From the NCBI GenBank assembly GCA_046726235.1, contig JBKPAD010000011.1:1-64000 (forward strand): a stretch of DNA of 64,000 nt, in the 5' to 3' direction. Positions 52,548-62,049 of this stretch are shown here, in pieces. The notes beneath the pieces are model-generated. The model saw only the letters and a list, made by a program, of their open reading frames with translations. It had not been told where the DNA came from and made no database searches. The translations under genes were made by a program, and so were the position numbers. Within the stretch, counting starts at the first letter, position 1, and every line of letters starts with the position of its first letter. The stretch comes from Nitricoxidireducens sp046726235 (GTDB taxonomy: Bacteria; Pseudomonadota; Gammaproteobacteria; Burkholderiales; Rhodocyclaceae).

Positions 52548-54761
52548 TCAGCGCACGGCCAGCGCTTCGGAGACGATCTTCGGCGTGATGAAAATCAGTA
52601 GTTCCGTCTTCGAGTCGTTCTTCGACGTGGTCTTGAACAGCGCGCCGACATACGGCAGGTCGCCGAGGAACGGTACGCGCGTCACGTCCGTGCGCTCGTT
52701 CTGGGTGTAGATACCGCCGATGACGACCGTGCCGCCGTTGTCGACCAGCACTTCCGTCTTGACCTGCTTGGTGTTGATCGCCGGGCCTGCCGCCGTGGTC
52801 GCGCCAACGGCGTCCTTGTGGATGTCTAGCGTCATGATGACACGTCCGTCCGGGGTGATCTGCGGCTTCACCTTCAAGGACAGCGTCGCCTTCTTGAACG
52901 AGACGGTCGTATTGCCTGCGCTGCTCGCGGACAGGTACGGAACCTCGTCGCCCTGCTCGATGACGGCCTCGACCTGGTCGGCCGTCAGCACGCGCGGATT
53001 GGAAATCGTCTTACCGCGGTTGTCGGACTCAAGAGCGGAGATCTCGAGGTTCAGCAACTGCGTCTTGTCGCCATTGAACAGCGACAGGTTGATTGTGCCG
53101 GCGGCGCCGGCGACCGGAAGGTTGACGAAGCTCATGCTGCTCAATGCATTGTCTCCGGCCGCTGGCACCTTGCGGGTGTAGCTACTACCAATGAGGGAGG
53201 AGCCCTGATACGAGAGGGGACTCGTATTAAACAGAACCGACTCCGGTATGTTCTGATAGGCGTCTTGCGCTGTCCCTGCCAAGCCGAATTTGAGGCCGTT
53301 CTGACCACCCACACGATGTCCGGGTCCGACGAGGCCCTGGTAGTCCTGGCCTCCGAGCCGGACGCCGAGCTTGTTCACAAACCCGTCATCCGCCTCGACG
53401 ATGCGCGCCTCGATCATCACCTGCCGAACCGGAATGTCGATTTCCTTGATGAGGGCACGGACTTCGTCGAGCTTGCTCGGGATGTCGGTGATGAACAGCT
53501 TGTTCGAGCGTTCGTCGACGATCGCCGAGCCGCGCTTGGTCAGGATCGTCTGGTCCTTGGTCTTGAGGACGTCGAAGATCGCTTTCGCCTTGTGGTAATT
53601 GAGCTGGAACGACTCGGTCCGTGTCTGTTCGAGTTCCGAGATCTGCTGTTTCGATTCCAGGCTCAACTTCTCCTTGGCGGCCAGTTCGTCGCGCGGGGCG
53701 ATCCAGATGACGTTGCCGCTCTTGCGCATGTCGAGGCCACGCGTGTTCAGGATGATGTCCAGCGCCTGATCCCACGGCACGTCCTTCAGGCGCAAAGTCA
53801 GCGCGCCCGTCACGGAGTCGCTGACGACCACGTTGAGGTTCGTGAAGTCGGAGATCACCTGAAGCACCGCGCGGACTTCGACGTTCTGGAAGTTCAGCGA
53901 CAGTTTTTCGCCCTGATAGCCGCCGCGCGTGCCCTGGACGAGCTTGTTCGGATCCTCGACGACCTGCTTCACCTCGATGACGAACTGGTTGTCGCTCTGA
54001 TACGCGTTGTGCTCCCATAGGCCGCGCGGGGTGATCACGAGCCGGGTGCCTTCGCCCTGGCTCATCGCGTTCACGGTAGTGATCGGCGTTGCAAAGTCGG
54101 TGACGTCAAGGCGGCGGCGCAAGCTTTCGGGAAGCTGCGTCTTGGCAAAGTCGACGACGAGGTTCGTCCCCTGCTGGCGGATGTCGATCCCGATGTCCGG
54201 ATCGGAGAGGTCGACAACGACGCGTCCTTCTCCATTCTTGCCGCGGCGGAAGGCCACATCGCGAATAGCGCGCTGCGCGTCGACCGCAGGCTTGGCCGCA
54301 GCAAAATGGGTGACCGCCGGCGCCGCGGCCTGCGCGTCAGCTGCCGCCTTGGCCTGCAGCGTGACGTAAAAGTCCCGGCCTTCGATTTTCGTTTCGTAGG
54401 GCACGCTGGTGGCGAGATTCAGCACCAGCCGCGTCCGATCGCTGACTTCGACGACATTCAGGCTACGCAGTTCGCCCTCGTTGACCTGTTGTGCCGCGCG
54501 GCCGAGGCCGTTGGTCGTCGACGGAAAGTCGAAGGCAAGCCGTGCCGGGTTGGCGACGCTGAAGCTGCCGGGAACGGCGGCAAGCGGCTTGCGCATGGTT
54601 AGCTTGACGATGGTGTTCGCGCCTTGCTGCGCCACTTGGAGGGCTTCGATGCTGTTCGACGAGTCGGCCGGCGTCGCAGTCTGCGCAAACGAAAGCGCCG
54701 CGGCGAACGTCACGACCATGCCCGCGAGCAGGCGCCTGGAGTTCAATAGGATAGGTTTCAT
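52548..54761 (-). CDS. pilQ: Type IV pilus secretin PilQ
   Basis: A 737-aa outer-membrane secretin through which type IV pili extend. Signal peptide about 1-26 (LLAGMVVTFAAALSFAQ). Two AMIN-type domains bind peptidoglycan (about 40-260). STN and secretin N0/N1 domains follow (LSLNFQNVEVRAVLQVISDF). The C-terminal secretin has VPYLSASSAGNTTVSFKKA, the VPFLGDLPYVGALFKTT signature and LLIFITPKIV at the end. It overlaps pilP by ATGA and closes the pilMNOPQ operon. Confidence 0.96.
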   Translation of the reverse strand: MKPILLNSRRLLAGMVVTFAAALSFAQTATPADSSNSIEALQVAQQGANTIVKLTMRKPLAAVPGSFSVANPARLAFDFPSTTNGLGRAAQQVNEGELRSLNVVEVSDRTRLVLNLATSVPYETKIEGRDFYVTLQAKAAADAQAAAPAVTHFAAAKPAVDAQRAIRDVAFRRGKNGEGRVVVDLSDPDIGIDIRQQGTNLVVDFAKTQLPESLRRRLDVTDFATPITTVNAMSQGEGTRLVITPRGLWEHNAYQSDNQFVIEVKQVVEDPNKLVQGTRGGYQGEKLSLNFQNVEVRAVLQVISDFTNLNVVVSDSVTGALTLRLKDVPWDQALDIILNTRGLDMRKSGNVIWIAPRDELAAKEKLSLESKQQISELEQTRTESFQLNYHKAKAIFDVLKTKDQTILTKRGSAIVDERSNKLFITDIPSKLDEVRALIKEIDIPVRQVMIEARIVEADDGFVNKLGVRLGGQDYQGLVGPGHRVGGQNGLKFGLAGTAQDAYQNIPESVLFNTSPLSYQGSSLIGSSYTRKVPAAGDNALSSMSFVNLPVAGAAGTINLSLFNGDKTQLLNLEISALESDNRGKTISNPRVLTADQVEAVIEQGDEVPYLSASSAGNTTVSFKKATLSLKVKPQITPDGRVIMTLDIHKDAVGATTAAGPAINTKQVKTEVLVDNGGTVVIGGIYTQNERTDVTRVPFLGDLPYVGALFKTTSKNDSKTELLIFITPKIVSEALAVR

Positions 54762-55297
54762 TTCTTGGCCTCCTGGCCCATTTCTAGGACGCTCGTGCGC
54801 TCCATCCAGTCTCCGCTGGGGTCTTGCACCTGCTCGCGCAGAACGATCTTGCCCTCGTCCAGCGCGGGCGAGGCCTGGATGTCGACGATGCGACCGAAGT
54901 CCTCGCCCATGTAGTTTCCGACCTTGACCCGGTAGATGCGCTTGTCGGCGACGATGACGCCGTAGAGGCGCTTGTCGTCGCGGATCACGCCGACGAATTT
55001 CAGTGCGTCGAGCGGGTGGCGCTCGAGTTCCTCCTTGCGACGGTCAAGATCCGGCTTGACGCCGCCACCGCCGCCCTTCTTTTCCGGTTCGATCTTCGCG
55101 GGCCGGAACGGATCGAGCGCATCGCCGGCCTCGTAGGAAACGACGGGGAACGGCTTCACCTCGGGCAGCGGAGGCACGCTGCCCCGCAGGTCCCTAGTGG
55201 CCTCGGCCATCCATTGCTTGACGTCCGAATGCTCCTCGCTGCCGCAACCGGCGACGAGCAGCGCGCCCAGGATCACCGAAGGAAGCGCGCGCCTCAT
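54758..55297 (-). CDS. pilP: Type IV pilus lipoprotein PilP
   Basis: A 179-aa lipoprotein linking the PilNO inner-membrane complex to PilQ. The lipobox LLVAGC places the lipid-bearing Cys at about 18. A flexible Pro/Gly-rich linker (including a GGGGG stretch) precedes the C-terminal beta-domain (FVGVIRDDKRLYGVIVADKRIYRVKVGNYMG). I start at ATG 55297, the start giving a proper signal; it shares one base with the pilO stop (TGATG). Confidence 0.93.
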   Translation of the reverse strand: MRRALPSVILGALLVAGCGSEEHSDVKQWMAEATRDLRGSVPPLPEVKPFPVVSYEAGDALDPFRPAKIEPEKKGGGGGVKPDLDRRKEELERHPLDALKFVGVIRDDKRLYGVIVADKRIYRVKVGNYMGEDFGRIVDIQASPALDEGKIVLREQVQDPSGDWMERTSVLEMGQEAKK

Positions 55298-56043
55298 CAG
55301 TGACGCCCTCCCGACGGTGCCGGCGCCGGCGCCGCGCCTTTCTGCTTGGCCGCCGCTTTTTCCTTGCGCTGCCGCGCGACTTCCTCTTCGTCGAGGTAGC
55401 GGAAGGTCTTGGCGACCGTCGACATCGACAATACGCCCGATCCCGCCCCCTTGCCGTCCTTGCCTGAAGGCAACTCGGCGATTTCCATGTCGTTGAGCGT
55501 CACGATGCGCGACATCTTGGCGACGTCGCCGGCGAAGGCGCCCAGGTCGTGGTACGAACCGGTCAGCTTGATGGTGATCGGCAGTTCGGCATAGAAGTCC
55601 TTCACCGCCTCGGTTCCGGGCTTGAACAGCTCGAACTGGAGGCCGCGGCCGAGGCCGGCCTGGTTGATGTCGATCAGCAGGGCTTCCATCTCCGCCTTGT
55701 TGGGCAACTGCTTGAGCAGGGCGCCGAACGAGCGGTCGATCTCGGCCAGTTGCTTGCGGTGCTCCTCGAGGTTGACGGCCTGCTTCTTCTTGTTCAGCCA
55801 TTCCTCCTTGAGGCGGATTTCCTCCTTCTCCTTGCCGTCGAGCTCCTCGAGCTGGACGCGCCAGCCGAGCCACCACGCCATCAGCAACAAGGTGAAGAAG
55901 ATCGCGATCAGGATCAGGATGCGCGGGATCAGCGGCCACATCCCCGGATCCTTGGGATCCAGGGTCTTGAAGTCCTCGGCGATCTGCTTGAAATCGATCG
56001 GCGGCAGCTTGAGGTCGAGCTTCGGCAGCGTCGGCTTTTTCAT
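55297..56043 (-). CDS. pilO: Type IV pilus assembly protein PilO
   Basis: A 248-aa bitopic inner-membrane protein that pairs with PilN. A cytoplasmic N-terminus (1-40), one membrane helix (about 41-62, LIPRILILIAIFFTLLLMAW), a coiled coil (about 68-115) and a ferredoxin-like C-terminal domain (ELPITIKLTGSYHDLGAFAGDVA). The tail is Lys/Ala/Pro-rich. ATG 56043 overlaps the pilN stop (TGATG); a GTG directly before it is possible but less likely. Confidence 0.93.
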   Translation of the reverse strand: MKKPTLPKLDLKLPPIDFKQIAEDFKTLDPKDPGMWPLIPRILILIAIFFTLLLMAWWLGWRVQLEELDGKEKEEIRLKEEWLNKKKQAVNLEEHRKQLAEIDRSFGALLKQLPNKAEMEALLIDINQAGLGRGLQFELFKPGTEAVKDFYAELPITIKLTGSYHDLGAFAGDVAKMSRIVTLNDMEIAELPSGKDGKGAGSGVLSMSTVAKTFRYLDEEEVARQRKEKAAAKQKGAAPAPAPSGGRH

Positions 56044-56630
56044 CACTTCGCCCCCGCGGGCTTGGCGCCCTTCTTGACGTCGTCGGTCGTCTGCCGCGTG
56101 ATGAATACGTTCAGATTGAACTCCGACAGGCGCCGGTTACCGACCGTCGCCGACTTGATTTCCGCCAGATCGGGCCGCTCCATCACCGGCGACGCATCGA
56201 GATTGCGCATCAGCGACGACACCCGGGAGTTCGACTGCGCATAGCCGACGAGGTTGATCTTGTCGCCGGTCTGCTTGATCGTCTTGAGATAGACGCCTTC
56301 CGGCACCTGCCGCACAAGCTCGTTGAAGAGGTGGACGGTTTCCGTGCGGTTGGCCTGCAAGGATTCGATCACTCGCTTGCGTGACAACAGGGAGTCGGTC
56401 TGTTCCTTGAGGCGCTTGATTTCCTCGATTTCCTTGTCGAGCGCCGCAATCTCCGACTTCAGGAATGCATTCTTGCCTTCCTGGGCGCTGACGTAGCCGT
56501 TGATCGCGCCGTAGCCCAGGAACCAGATGAGTGCGGCGACCCCCGCAATGACGCCAGCAAAGGCGAAGAACTGCTGTCGCCGCGCCTTGCGGCGCTCTTC
56601 GCGCCAGGGGAGGAGGTTAACGCGGATCAC
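56043..56630 (-). CDS. pilN: Type IV pilus assembly protein PilN
   Basis: A 195-aa bitopic protein that recruits PilM. It starts with the family signature VIRVNLLPWREERRKAR, whose INLLP part binds PilM. One membrane helix (about 24-44), a coiled coil (about 50-85) and a periplasmic fold follow (ETVHLFNELVRQVPEGVYLKT). I chose GTG 56630 because it puts IRVNLLP at the N-terminus, overlaps the pilM stop (GTGA) and has GGAGG 8 nt upstream. The longer frame is not credible. Confidence 0.93.
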   Translation of the reverse strand: MIRVNLLPWREERRKARRQQFFAFAGVIAGVAALIWFLGYGAINGYVSAQEGKNAFLKSEIAALDKEIEEIKRLKEQTDSLLSRKRVIESLQANRTETVHLFNELVRQVPEGVYLKTIKQTGDKINLVGYAQSNSRVSSLMRNLDASPVMERPDLAEIKSATVGNRRLSEFNLNVFITRQTTDDVKKGAKPAGAK

Positions 56631-57703
56631 TCGTCGAACCTCCGCAAGGCTAGCCCGCAAGCGACCATCAGGGACGGTGCATCGGCGGCCAGCTGCTTGG
56701 CGCGCACCTTCGACGAAGCCGTCATGCGCGCGAACGGATTGGCGATCGCCACCGGCACCTGGCAGCGTTCGGCGACGATGTCCCCGACGCCGGGCAGAAT
56801 CGCGCAGCCGCCGGAAAGCACGATGCGATCGACGTGGCCGTGGGGCGTCGAGGTAAAGAAGAACTGCAGGGCGCGCGAAGCCTCGAGCGCCAGGCTTTCG
56901 AGGAAAGGCCGCAACAGTTCGGCCTCATAGTTCTCCGGCAGCGATCCGCTGCGTTTTCCGGCTTCCGCTTCCTCGAAGCTCATGCCGTAAGTACGCATGA
57001 TGTCCTGGGTCAGCTGGCTGCCGCCGAAGGCCTGCTCGCGTGTATAGACAGGCTGGTCGTTCTGCATCATCGCCACGTTCATGACGTTCGATCCGACGTC
57101 GACGAGCGCGATGATCTGGTCCTTGCCTTCGCCGGGGAACTGCTTCTGGATCAGCTCGAATGCCGCCTGCGCCGCATAGGACTCGACGTCGACGACCAGC
57201 GGCTTCAGGCCGGCCGCCTCGACGGCGGCGACGCGGTCTTCGACCTTTTCCTTGCGCGACGCGGCGATCAGCACCTCGACTTCGTCAGGGCTCGGCGCCG
57301 GTCCGATGACCTGGAAGTCGAGATTCACCTCGTCGAGCGCGAACGGTATGTACTGGTTGGCCTCGCTCTCGACCTGAACTTCCATCTCCTGCTCGCGCAG
57401 GTCGGCCGGAAGGACGATCTTCTTGGTGATCACCGCCGCGGTCGGCAGGGCGAGAGCCACGTATTTGGTGGAAGTGCCCAGGCGATCCCAGCAGCGGCTG
57501 ATGCTGTCGCTGACGACCTCGAGATTGGCGATATTGCCGTCGACGACCGCATCCTTGGGCAGCAGCTCGATCGCATAGCGCTCGATCCGATAATCCCCGT
57601 CGCCGCCGCCCGAGAGCTCGACCATCTTGACGGCGAACGAACTGATGTCCACGCCGATCAGCGGACGGGCCTTCGGGTTGAAGATCGAGAGGTCGATCTG
57701 CAA
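56627..57703 (-). CDS. pilM: Type IV pilus assembly ATPase-like protein PilM
   Basis: A 358-aa actin-like cytoplasmic protein of the type IV pilus alignment complex. It has the FtsA/PilM motifs PLIGVDISSFAVKMVEL (14-30), LVDVGSNVMNVAMMQND near 200 and IVLSGGCAILPGVGDIV near 300. The start is TTG 57703, preceded by AGAGGAAA. First gene of pilMNOPQ and divergent from ponA. A promoter lies 55-85 nt upstream. Confidence 0.95.
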   Translation of the reverse strand: MQIDLSIFNPKARPLIGVDISSFAVKMVELSGGGDGDYRIERYAIELLPKDAVVDGNIANLEVVSDSISRCWDRLGTSTKYVALALPTAAVITKKIVLPADLREQEMEVQVESEANQYIPFALDEVNLDFQVIGPAPSPDEVEVLIAASRKEKVEDRVAAVEAAGLKPLVVDVESYAAQAAFELIQKQFPGEGKDQIIALVDVGSNVMNVAMMQNDQPVYTREQAFGGSQLTQDIMRTYGMSFEEAEAGKRSGSLPENYEAELLRPFLESLALEASRALQFFFTSTPHGHVDRIVLSGGCAILPGVGDIVAERCQVPVAIANPFARMTASSKVRAKQLAADAPSLMVACGLALRRFDE

Positions 57704-57758
57704 TGGATTTCCTCTGTTGATTCAGTCCCTTACGAGACCTATTAATAATCTACTTTAG

Positions 57759-57787
57759 ATGCTAGCAGCAACTATATCGGCTGTAAA
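57759..57787 (-). promoter_or_regulatory. Candidate sigma-70 promoter of pilMNOPQ
   Basis: TTTACA (57782-57787) and TAGCAT (57759-57764) on the minus strand with a 17-nt spacer, in an AT-rich stretch between the divergent pilM and ponA genes. Confidence 0.5.
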
Positions 57788-57844
57788 GCCAAATTATTGA
57801 GTCGTATCAGTGGCCTGTGGCCCGGTCGCGACACCGACGGCCGA

Positions 57845-57850
57845 TATAAT
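57845..57850 (+). promoter_or_regulatory. -10 element of ponA
   Basis: A perfect TATAAT 31 nt before the TTG at 57881. No clear -35 is seen. Its position rules out the longer upstream open frame as the true start of ponA. Confidence 0.55.
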
Positions 57851-57880
57851 AGGCGCCCGTTTCCGGTCACGAGCATTTTC

Positions 57881-60235
57881 TTGCCCTCCAAAATTCGCTG
57901 GTTCTTGCTGCCGATCCTCCTGCTGGTCGGAACGGCACTCATGATGGTCGCGCTCGCGGGCATCGTCTTCATCCTCGCCTATCCGCAGTTGCCCTCCGTC
58001 GAGGTCCTCACCGACTACCGGCCGAAGATTCCCCTGCGCGTATTCACGGCTGACGGCCACCTGATCGGCGAGTTCGGCGAGGAACGTCGCGACTTCGTCC
58101 GCATCGGCGACGTTCCCGCAGTGATGAAGCAGGCCATCCTGGCCGCGGAGGACGAGCGTTTCTACCAGCACCCGGGCATCGACACGCTTGGCGTGCTGCG
58201 CGCCGCGTACTCGAACTTCGTCAGCGGCGGGCGGCGCCAGGGTTCCTCGACGATCACCATGCAGGTGGCGCGCAACTTCTTCCTCTCCAGCGAGAAGACC
58301 TACACGCGCAAGATCTACGAAGCGCTGCTGGCCTTCAAGATCGAGCACAACCTGTCGAAGGACGAGATCCTGCAGATCTACGTCAACCAGATCTATCTCG
58401 GCCAGCGCGCCTACGGCTTTTCGGCAGCAGCGCAGATCTACTACGGCAAGCCCCTCAAGACGCTGAGCGTCGCCGAAGCGGCGATGCTCGCCGGCCTGCC
58501 CAAGGCGCCGTCCGCCTACAACCCGGTCGCCAACCCCAAGCGCGCGCGCCTGCGCCAGATGTACGTCCTGCGCCGCATGCTGGAGCTCGGCCATATCGAC
58601 GACAAGCAGTTCGCGGCTGCGGAAAAGGAGCAATTGCGCATCAAGCGCGACGTCAACGACTTCGGCGTGCACGCCGACTACGTCGCCGAGATGGCGCGCC
58701 AGATCGCCTACGAGCGTTTCCAGGAGGAGGCGTATAGCCAGGGGCTGCGCGTCGTCACCACGATCCTCAAGGATGACCAGGAAGCCGCCTACGCCAGCCT
58801 GCGCAAGGGTGTCATGGACTACGACCGTCGCCACGGCTACCGTGGGGCCGAGGCCTACGTCGACATGAAGGAGGTCAAGAAGGACGACGACGAGGAACTC
58901 GAGGAACTGCTGCAGGACTTCCTCGACGCCGACGACCTCAAGCCCGCCATCGTGCTCGATGCCGACGCCAAGCGCCTGCGCGCCTACCTGCGCGGCGGCG
59001 AGATCGTCACCGTCTCCGGCGACGGCCTCAAGTTCGCGGCGCGCATGCTCGACGACAAGGCGCCGGCCAACAAGCGCCTGCGTCGCGGCGCCGTGGTCCG
59101 CCTGCAGAAAGGCGAGAAGGAGTGGCAGGTCAGCCAGTTGCCGGAGGTCGAGGCCGCCTTCGTCGCCGCCAGCCCGATCGACGGCGCCGTGCGCGCGCTG
59201 GTCGGCGGCTTCGATTTCAGCCGCAACAAGTTCAACCACGTCACGCTCGCCTGGCGCCAGCCAGGCTCGAGCTTCAAGCCCTTCATCTACTCGGCGGCGC
59301 TAGAAAAGGGCTACTCGCCCGCCTCCGTCATCGAGGACGAGCCGATCTCCATCTCGGCCGCGGAGACTGGCAGCCAGGACTGGGAGCCGAAGAACTACGA
59401 CGGCAAGTACGAAGGCCCGATGTCGATGCGCACGGCGTTGACCAAGTCCAAGAACATGGTCTCGATCCGCATCCTGCGCGCGATCGGCACCCAGTATGCG
59501 CAGGACTACGCCACCCGCTTCGGCTTCGACGCGGAAAAACATCCGCCCTACCTGACCATGGCGCTCGGCGCCGGCTCGGTAACGCCGTGGCAGCACCTGA
59601 CGGCCTATTCGGTGTTCGCCAACGGCGGCTATCGGATCGAACCCCACGTCGTCAAGCAGATCCTCGACAACCAGGGCAACGTGCTCGCCTCGACCGAACC
59701 GGTGGTCGCCGGCGACGAGAGCCTGCGCGTCATCGATGCGCGCAACGCCTGGCTGATGGACAGCATGATGCACGACGTCACACGCCGGGGAACCGCCGCC
59801 CGCGCCGCGCAGCAGCTCAAGCGCCACGACCTCGCCGGCAAGACCGGCACCACCAACGACTACATCGACGCCTGGTTCTGCGGCTACCAGCCGACCGTCG
59901 TCGGCGTCGCCTGGATTGGTTTCGACCTGCCGAAGAAACTCGGCAACGGCGAGACCGGCGGCTCGGCCGCCCTGCCGATCTGGATCGGCTTCATGGACAA
60001 GGCGCTCAAGGGAGTGCCCGAGAGCTACATGGATGCACCGGACGGCCTGATCAGCATCAACGCCGAAGATCCGGGCGGGCGCGGGACGGTACGCGAATAC
60101 ATCTACCGCGAGCACATCCCGCCGCCGCCACCGGAAGACCTGCTCGCGCCGGTTCCGGGGCCGACGCCGGCTCCCGAGCAGCCCCCGGCGCCGGTACAGG
60201 ACGCGCGGCCGAAGCCGGTGGAGAAGAAGCTCTAG
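57881..60235 (+). CDS. ponA: Penicillin-binding protein 1A
   Basis: A 784-aa bifunctional wall synthase. Short cytoplasmic tail, one membrane helix (about 8-30), and a glycosyltransferase domain (about 55-230) with AAEDERFYQHPGID (catalytic Glu), RQGSSTITMQVARN and KIYEALLAFKIE. An OB-like insert follows, then the transpeptidase domain with the three penicilloyl motifs SSFK, SKN and KTGTT. The Pro-rich C-terminal tail is longer than usual. I chose TTG 57881 from the -10 position; the first ATG lies inside the membrane helix. Its TAG overlaps the cyaY stop in CTAG. Confidence 0.94.
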   Translation: MPSKIRWFLLPILLLVGTALMMVALAGIVFILAYPQLPSVEVLTDYRPKIPLRVFTADGHLIGEFGEERRDFVRIGDVPAVMKQAILAAEDERFYQHPGIDTLGVLRAAYSNFVSGGRRQGSSTITMQVARNFFLSSEKTYTRKIYEALLAFKIEHNLSKDEILQIYVNQIYLGQRAYGFSAAAQIYYGKPLKTLSVAEAAMLAGLPKAPSAYNPVANPKRARLRQMYVLRRMLELGHIDDKQFAAAEKEQLRIKRDVNDFGVHADYVAEMARQIAYERFQEEAYSQGLRVVTTILKDDQEAAYASLRKGVMDYDRRHGYRGAEAYVDMKEVKKDDDEELEELLQDFLDADDLKPAIVLDADAKRLRAYLRGGEIVTVSGDGLKFAARMLDDKAPANKRLRRGAVVRLQKGEKEWQVSQLPEVEAAFVAASPIDGAVRALVGGFDFSRNKFNHVTLAWRQPGSSFKPFIYSAALEKGYSPASVIEDEPISISAAETGSQDWEPKNYDGKYEGPMSMRTALTKSKNMVSIRILRAIGTQYAQDYATRFGFDAEKHPPYLTMALGAGSVTPWQHLTAYSVFANGGYRIEPHVVKQILDNQGNVLASTEPVVAGDESLRVIDARNAWLMDSMMHDVTRRGTAARAAQQLKRHDLAGKTGTTNDYIDAWFCGYQPTVVGVAWIGFDLPKKLGNGETGGSAALPIWIGFMDKALKGVPESYMDAPDGLISINAEDPGGRGTVREYIYREHIPPPPPEDLLAPVPGPTPAPEQPPAPVQDARPKPVEKKL

Positions 60236-60549
60236 CCGAGCGAGACCGGCTCGCCGGCCTGTTCCGACAGGCAGCGCGACAGCGCCGCCATCAGTTCCTC
60301 GCCGTTGCGCGCCGCCACCCAACGCCCATCCTCGGGCTTGAAGTGGTAACCGCCGGAGCGCGCGGCGACCCAAATCTCGCGCGCTGCGGTATGACGATTG
60401 ACGATGACCTTGGTGCCGTCGTCGAACTCGATTTCGATGACGCCGCCGGGCTTGATCTCGAAGTCGATATCCGCCTCGACGCCCTCCAGGGCCGCCTCGA
60501 TCCGGGCCAGCATGGCATCGGCCAACTGATTGAATTCGCGCTCTTCCAA
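60232..60549 (-). CDS. cyaY: Iron donor protein CyaY (bacterial frataxin)
   Basis: A 105-aa frataxin that binds iron on its acidic first helix and modulates Fe-S cluster assembly. Acidic helix (EEREFNQLADAMLARIEAALE) then beta-sheet with IEIEFDDGTKVIVNRH, REIWVAARSGGYHFKP and a final helix. Length matches E. coli CyaY. The start is TTG 60549 with GGGGG 6 nt upstream; no ATG is available. Divergent from lptM and convergent with ponA. Confidence 0.92.
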   Translation of the reverse strand: MEEREFNQLADAMLARIEAALEGVEADIDFEIKPGGVIEIEFDDGTKVIVNRHTAAREIWVAARSGGYHFKPEDGRWVAARNGEELMAALSRCLSEQAGEPVSLG

Positions 60550-60594
60550 GAAAACCCCCGTGTTAGGATTTGCCTCTTTTTTGGAATCAGTCAG

Positions 60595-60789
60595 ATGCGC
60601 AGACTGCTCGTTTCCGCGGCCCTTTTCGCCCTGCTCGCCGGCTGCGGCACCAAGGGTCCGCTGACCCTGCCGCCCGGCCCTCCGGGACCGCCGCTGTTCG
60701 GCAATCCGTCGCCGCCGCCACCGACAAAGAAGCCTACGGCCGATGATAGCAACAAGCCCGCCGAACCCGCGCCGGAGCAACGCAAGTGA
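60595..60789 (+). CDS. lptM: Small lipoprotein LptM
   Basis: A 64-aa lipoprotein. A signal peptide with lipobox LLAGC and the family signature GCGTKGPLTLP right after the Cys identify LptM (formerly YifL), which helps mature the LPS translocon LptD. The rest is Pro-rich (GPPGPP, PPPPTKK). GGAA precedes ATG 60595. Its TGA overlaps the lysA GTG, and it is divergent from cyaY by 45 nt. Confidence 0.9.
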   Translation: MRRLLVSAALFALLAGCGTKGPLTLPPGPPGPPLFGNPSPPPPTKKPTADDSNKPAEPAPEQRK

Positions 60790-62042
60790 GCGCCTTCCAG
60801 TCCCGCGGCGGCAAGCTGCATGCCGAAGGCGTAGCCCTCGACGACATCGCCGCCCAATACGGCACTCCCTGCTACGTCTACTCGCGCGCGGCATTGACCG
60901 CCGCCTATGACGGCTACCGTGCCGCGCTGCACGCCCACGGTCGCGACGGCAACGCCACCGTCTGCTACGCCGTCAAGGCCAACTCGAACCTCGCGGTGCT
61001 GAACGTCTTCGCCCGCCTGGGCGCAGGCTTCGACATCGTGTCCGGCGGCGAACTCGCCCGCGTGCTCGCCGCGGGCGGCGACGCCGCCAAGGTCGTGTTC
61101 TCCGGCGTCGGCAAGTCGCGCGACGAAATGCGCGCCGCGCTCGAGGCCGGCATCCGCTGCTTCAACGTCGAATCGCCGGCCGAACTCGATCAGCTCGATG
61201 CCGTCGCCGGCAGCCTCGGCAAGCGCGCGCCGATCGCCTTCCGGGTGAATCCGGATGTCGATCCGAAGACACATCCCTACATCTCGACCGGCCTCAAGAC
61301 CAGCAAGTTCGGCGTCGCCTATGCCGACGCGCTGGCGCTGTATCGCCGCGCGCGCTCCCTAGCCAACATCGACATCCGCGGCATCGACTGCCACATCGGC
61401 TCCCAGCTGCTCGACCCGGCGCCCGCTGCCGAAGCGGCGGAAAAGGTCCTGGTTCTAGTCGACGCGCTGGCCGCCGAGGGCATCACCCTCGCCCACATCG
61501 ACATCGGCGGCGGCATGGGCATCCGCTACCGCGACGAACCAGCGCTGTCCGCCACCGAGTATCTCGAGCCGGCGCTGAAGGTGCTCGACGGCCGCAAGGA
61601 GCACGTGCTGCTGGAACCCGGCCGCTCGCTGGTCGGCAACGCCGGCCTGTTGCTCACCCGCGTCGAAGTCCTCAAGCACGCCGAGGAGCGCAACTTCGCC
61701 GTCGTCGACGCGGCGATGAACGACCTCGCGCGGCCCGCCCTCTACGACGCCTGGCACGACATCGTCGCCGTCGCGCCGCACGATGGAGCGGCGACCGCCT
61801 ACGACATCGTCGGCCCGGTGTGCGAATCCGGCGACTTCCTCGGCCACGGCCGCGAGCTCGCGCTGCGGCAGGGCGACCTGCTCGCCATCATGTCGGCCGG
61901 TGCCTACGGCATGGCGATGAGCTCCAACTACAACACGCGTCCGCGCGCCGCCGAAGTCATGGTGGACGGCGACCGCGTGCATCTCGTCCGCCGCCGCGAG
62001 GAACTCGCACAGCTGATGGCGCTCGAATCGGTCCTGCCGTAG
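60786..62042 (+). CDS. lysA: Diaminopimelate decarboxylase
   Basis: A 418-aa PLP enzyme making lysine from meso-diaminopimelate. PLP-binding Lys64 in CYAVKANSN, HIGSQLLDP (His near 195), GGGMGIRY, EPGRSLVGNAG and the active-site CESGDFLG near 340 shared between subunits. The start is GTG 60786, overlapping lptM. Full family length. Confidence 0.96.
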   Translation: MSAFQSRGGKLHAEGVALDDIAAQYGTPCYVYSRAALTAAYDGYRAALHAHGRDGNATVCYAVKANSNLAVLNVFARLGAGFDIVSGGELARVLAAGGDAAKVVFSGVGKSRDEMRAALEAGIRCFNVESPAELDQLDAVAGSLGKRAPIAFRVNPDVDPKTHPYISTGLKTSKFGVAYADALALYRRARSLANIDIRGIDCHIGSQLLDPAPAAEAAEKVLVLVDALAAEGITLAHIDIGGGMGIRYRDEPALSATEYLEPALKVLDGRKEHVLLEPGRSLVGNAGLLLTRVEVLKHAEERNFAVVDAAMNDLARPALYDAWHDIVAVAPHDGAATAYDIVGPVCESGDFLGHGRELALRQGDLLAIMSAGAYGMAMSSNYNTRPRAAEVMVDGDRVHLVRRREELAQLMALESVLP

Positions 62043-62049
62043 GTTCCCG

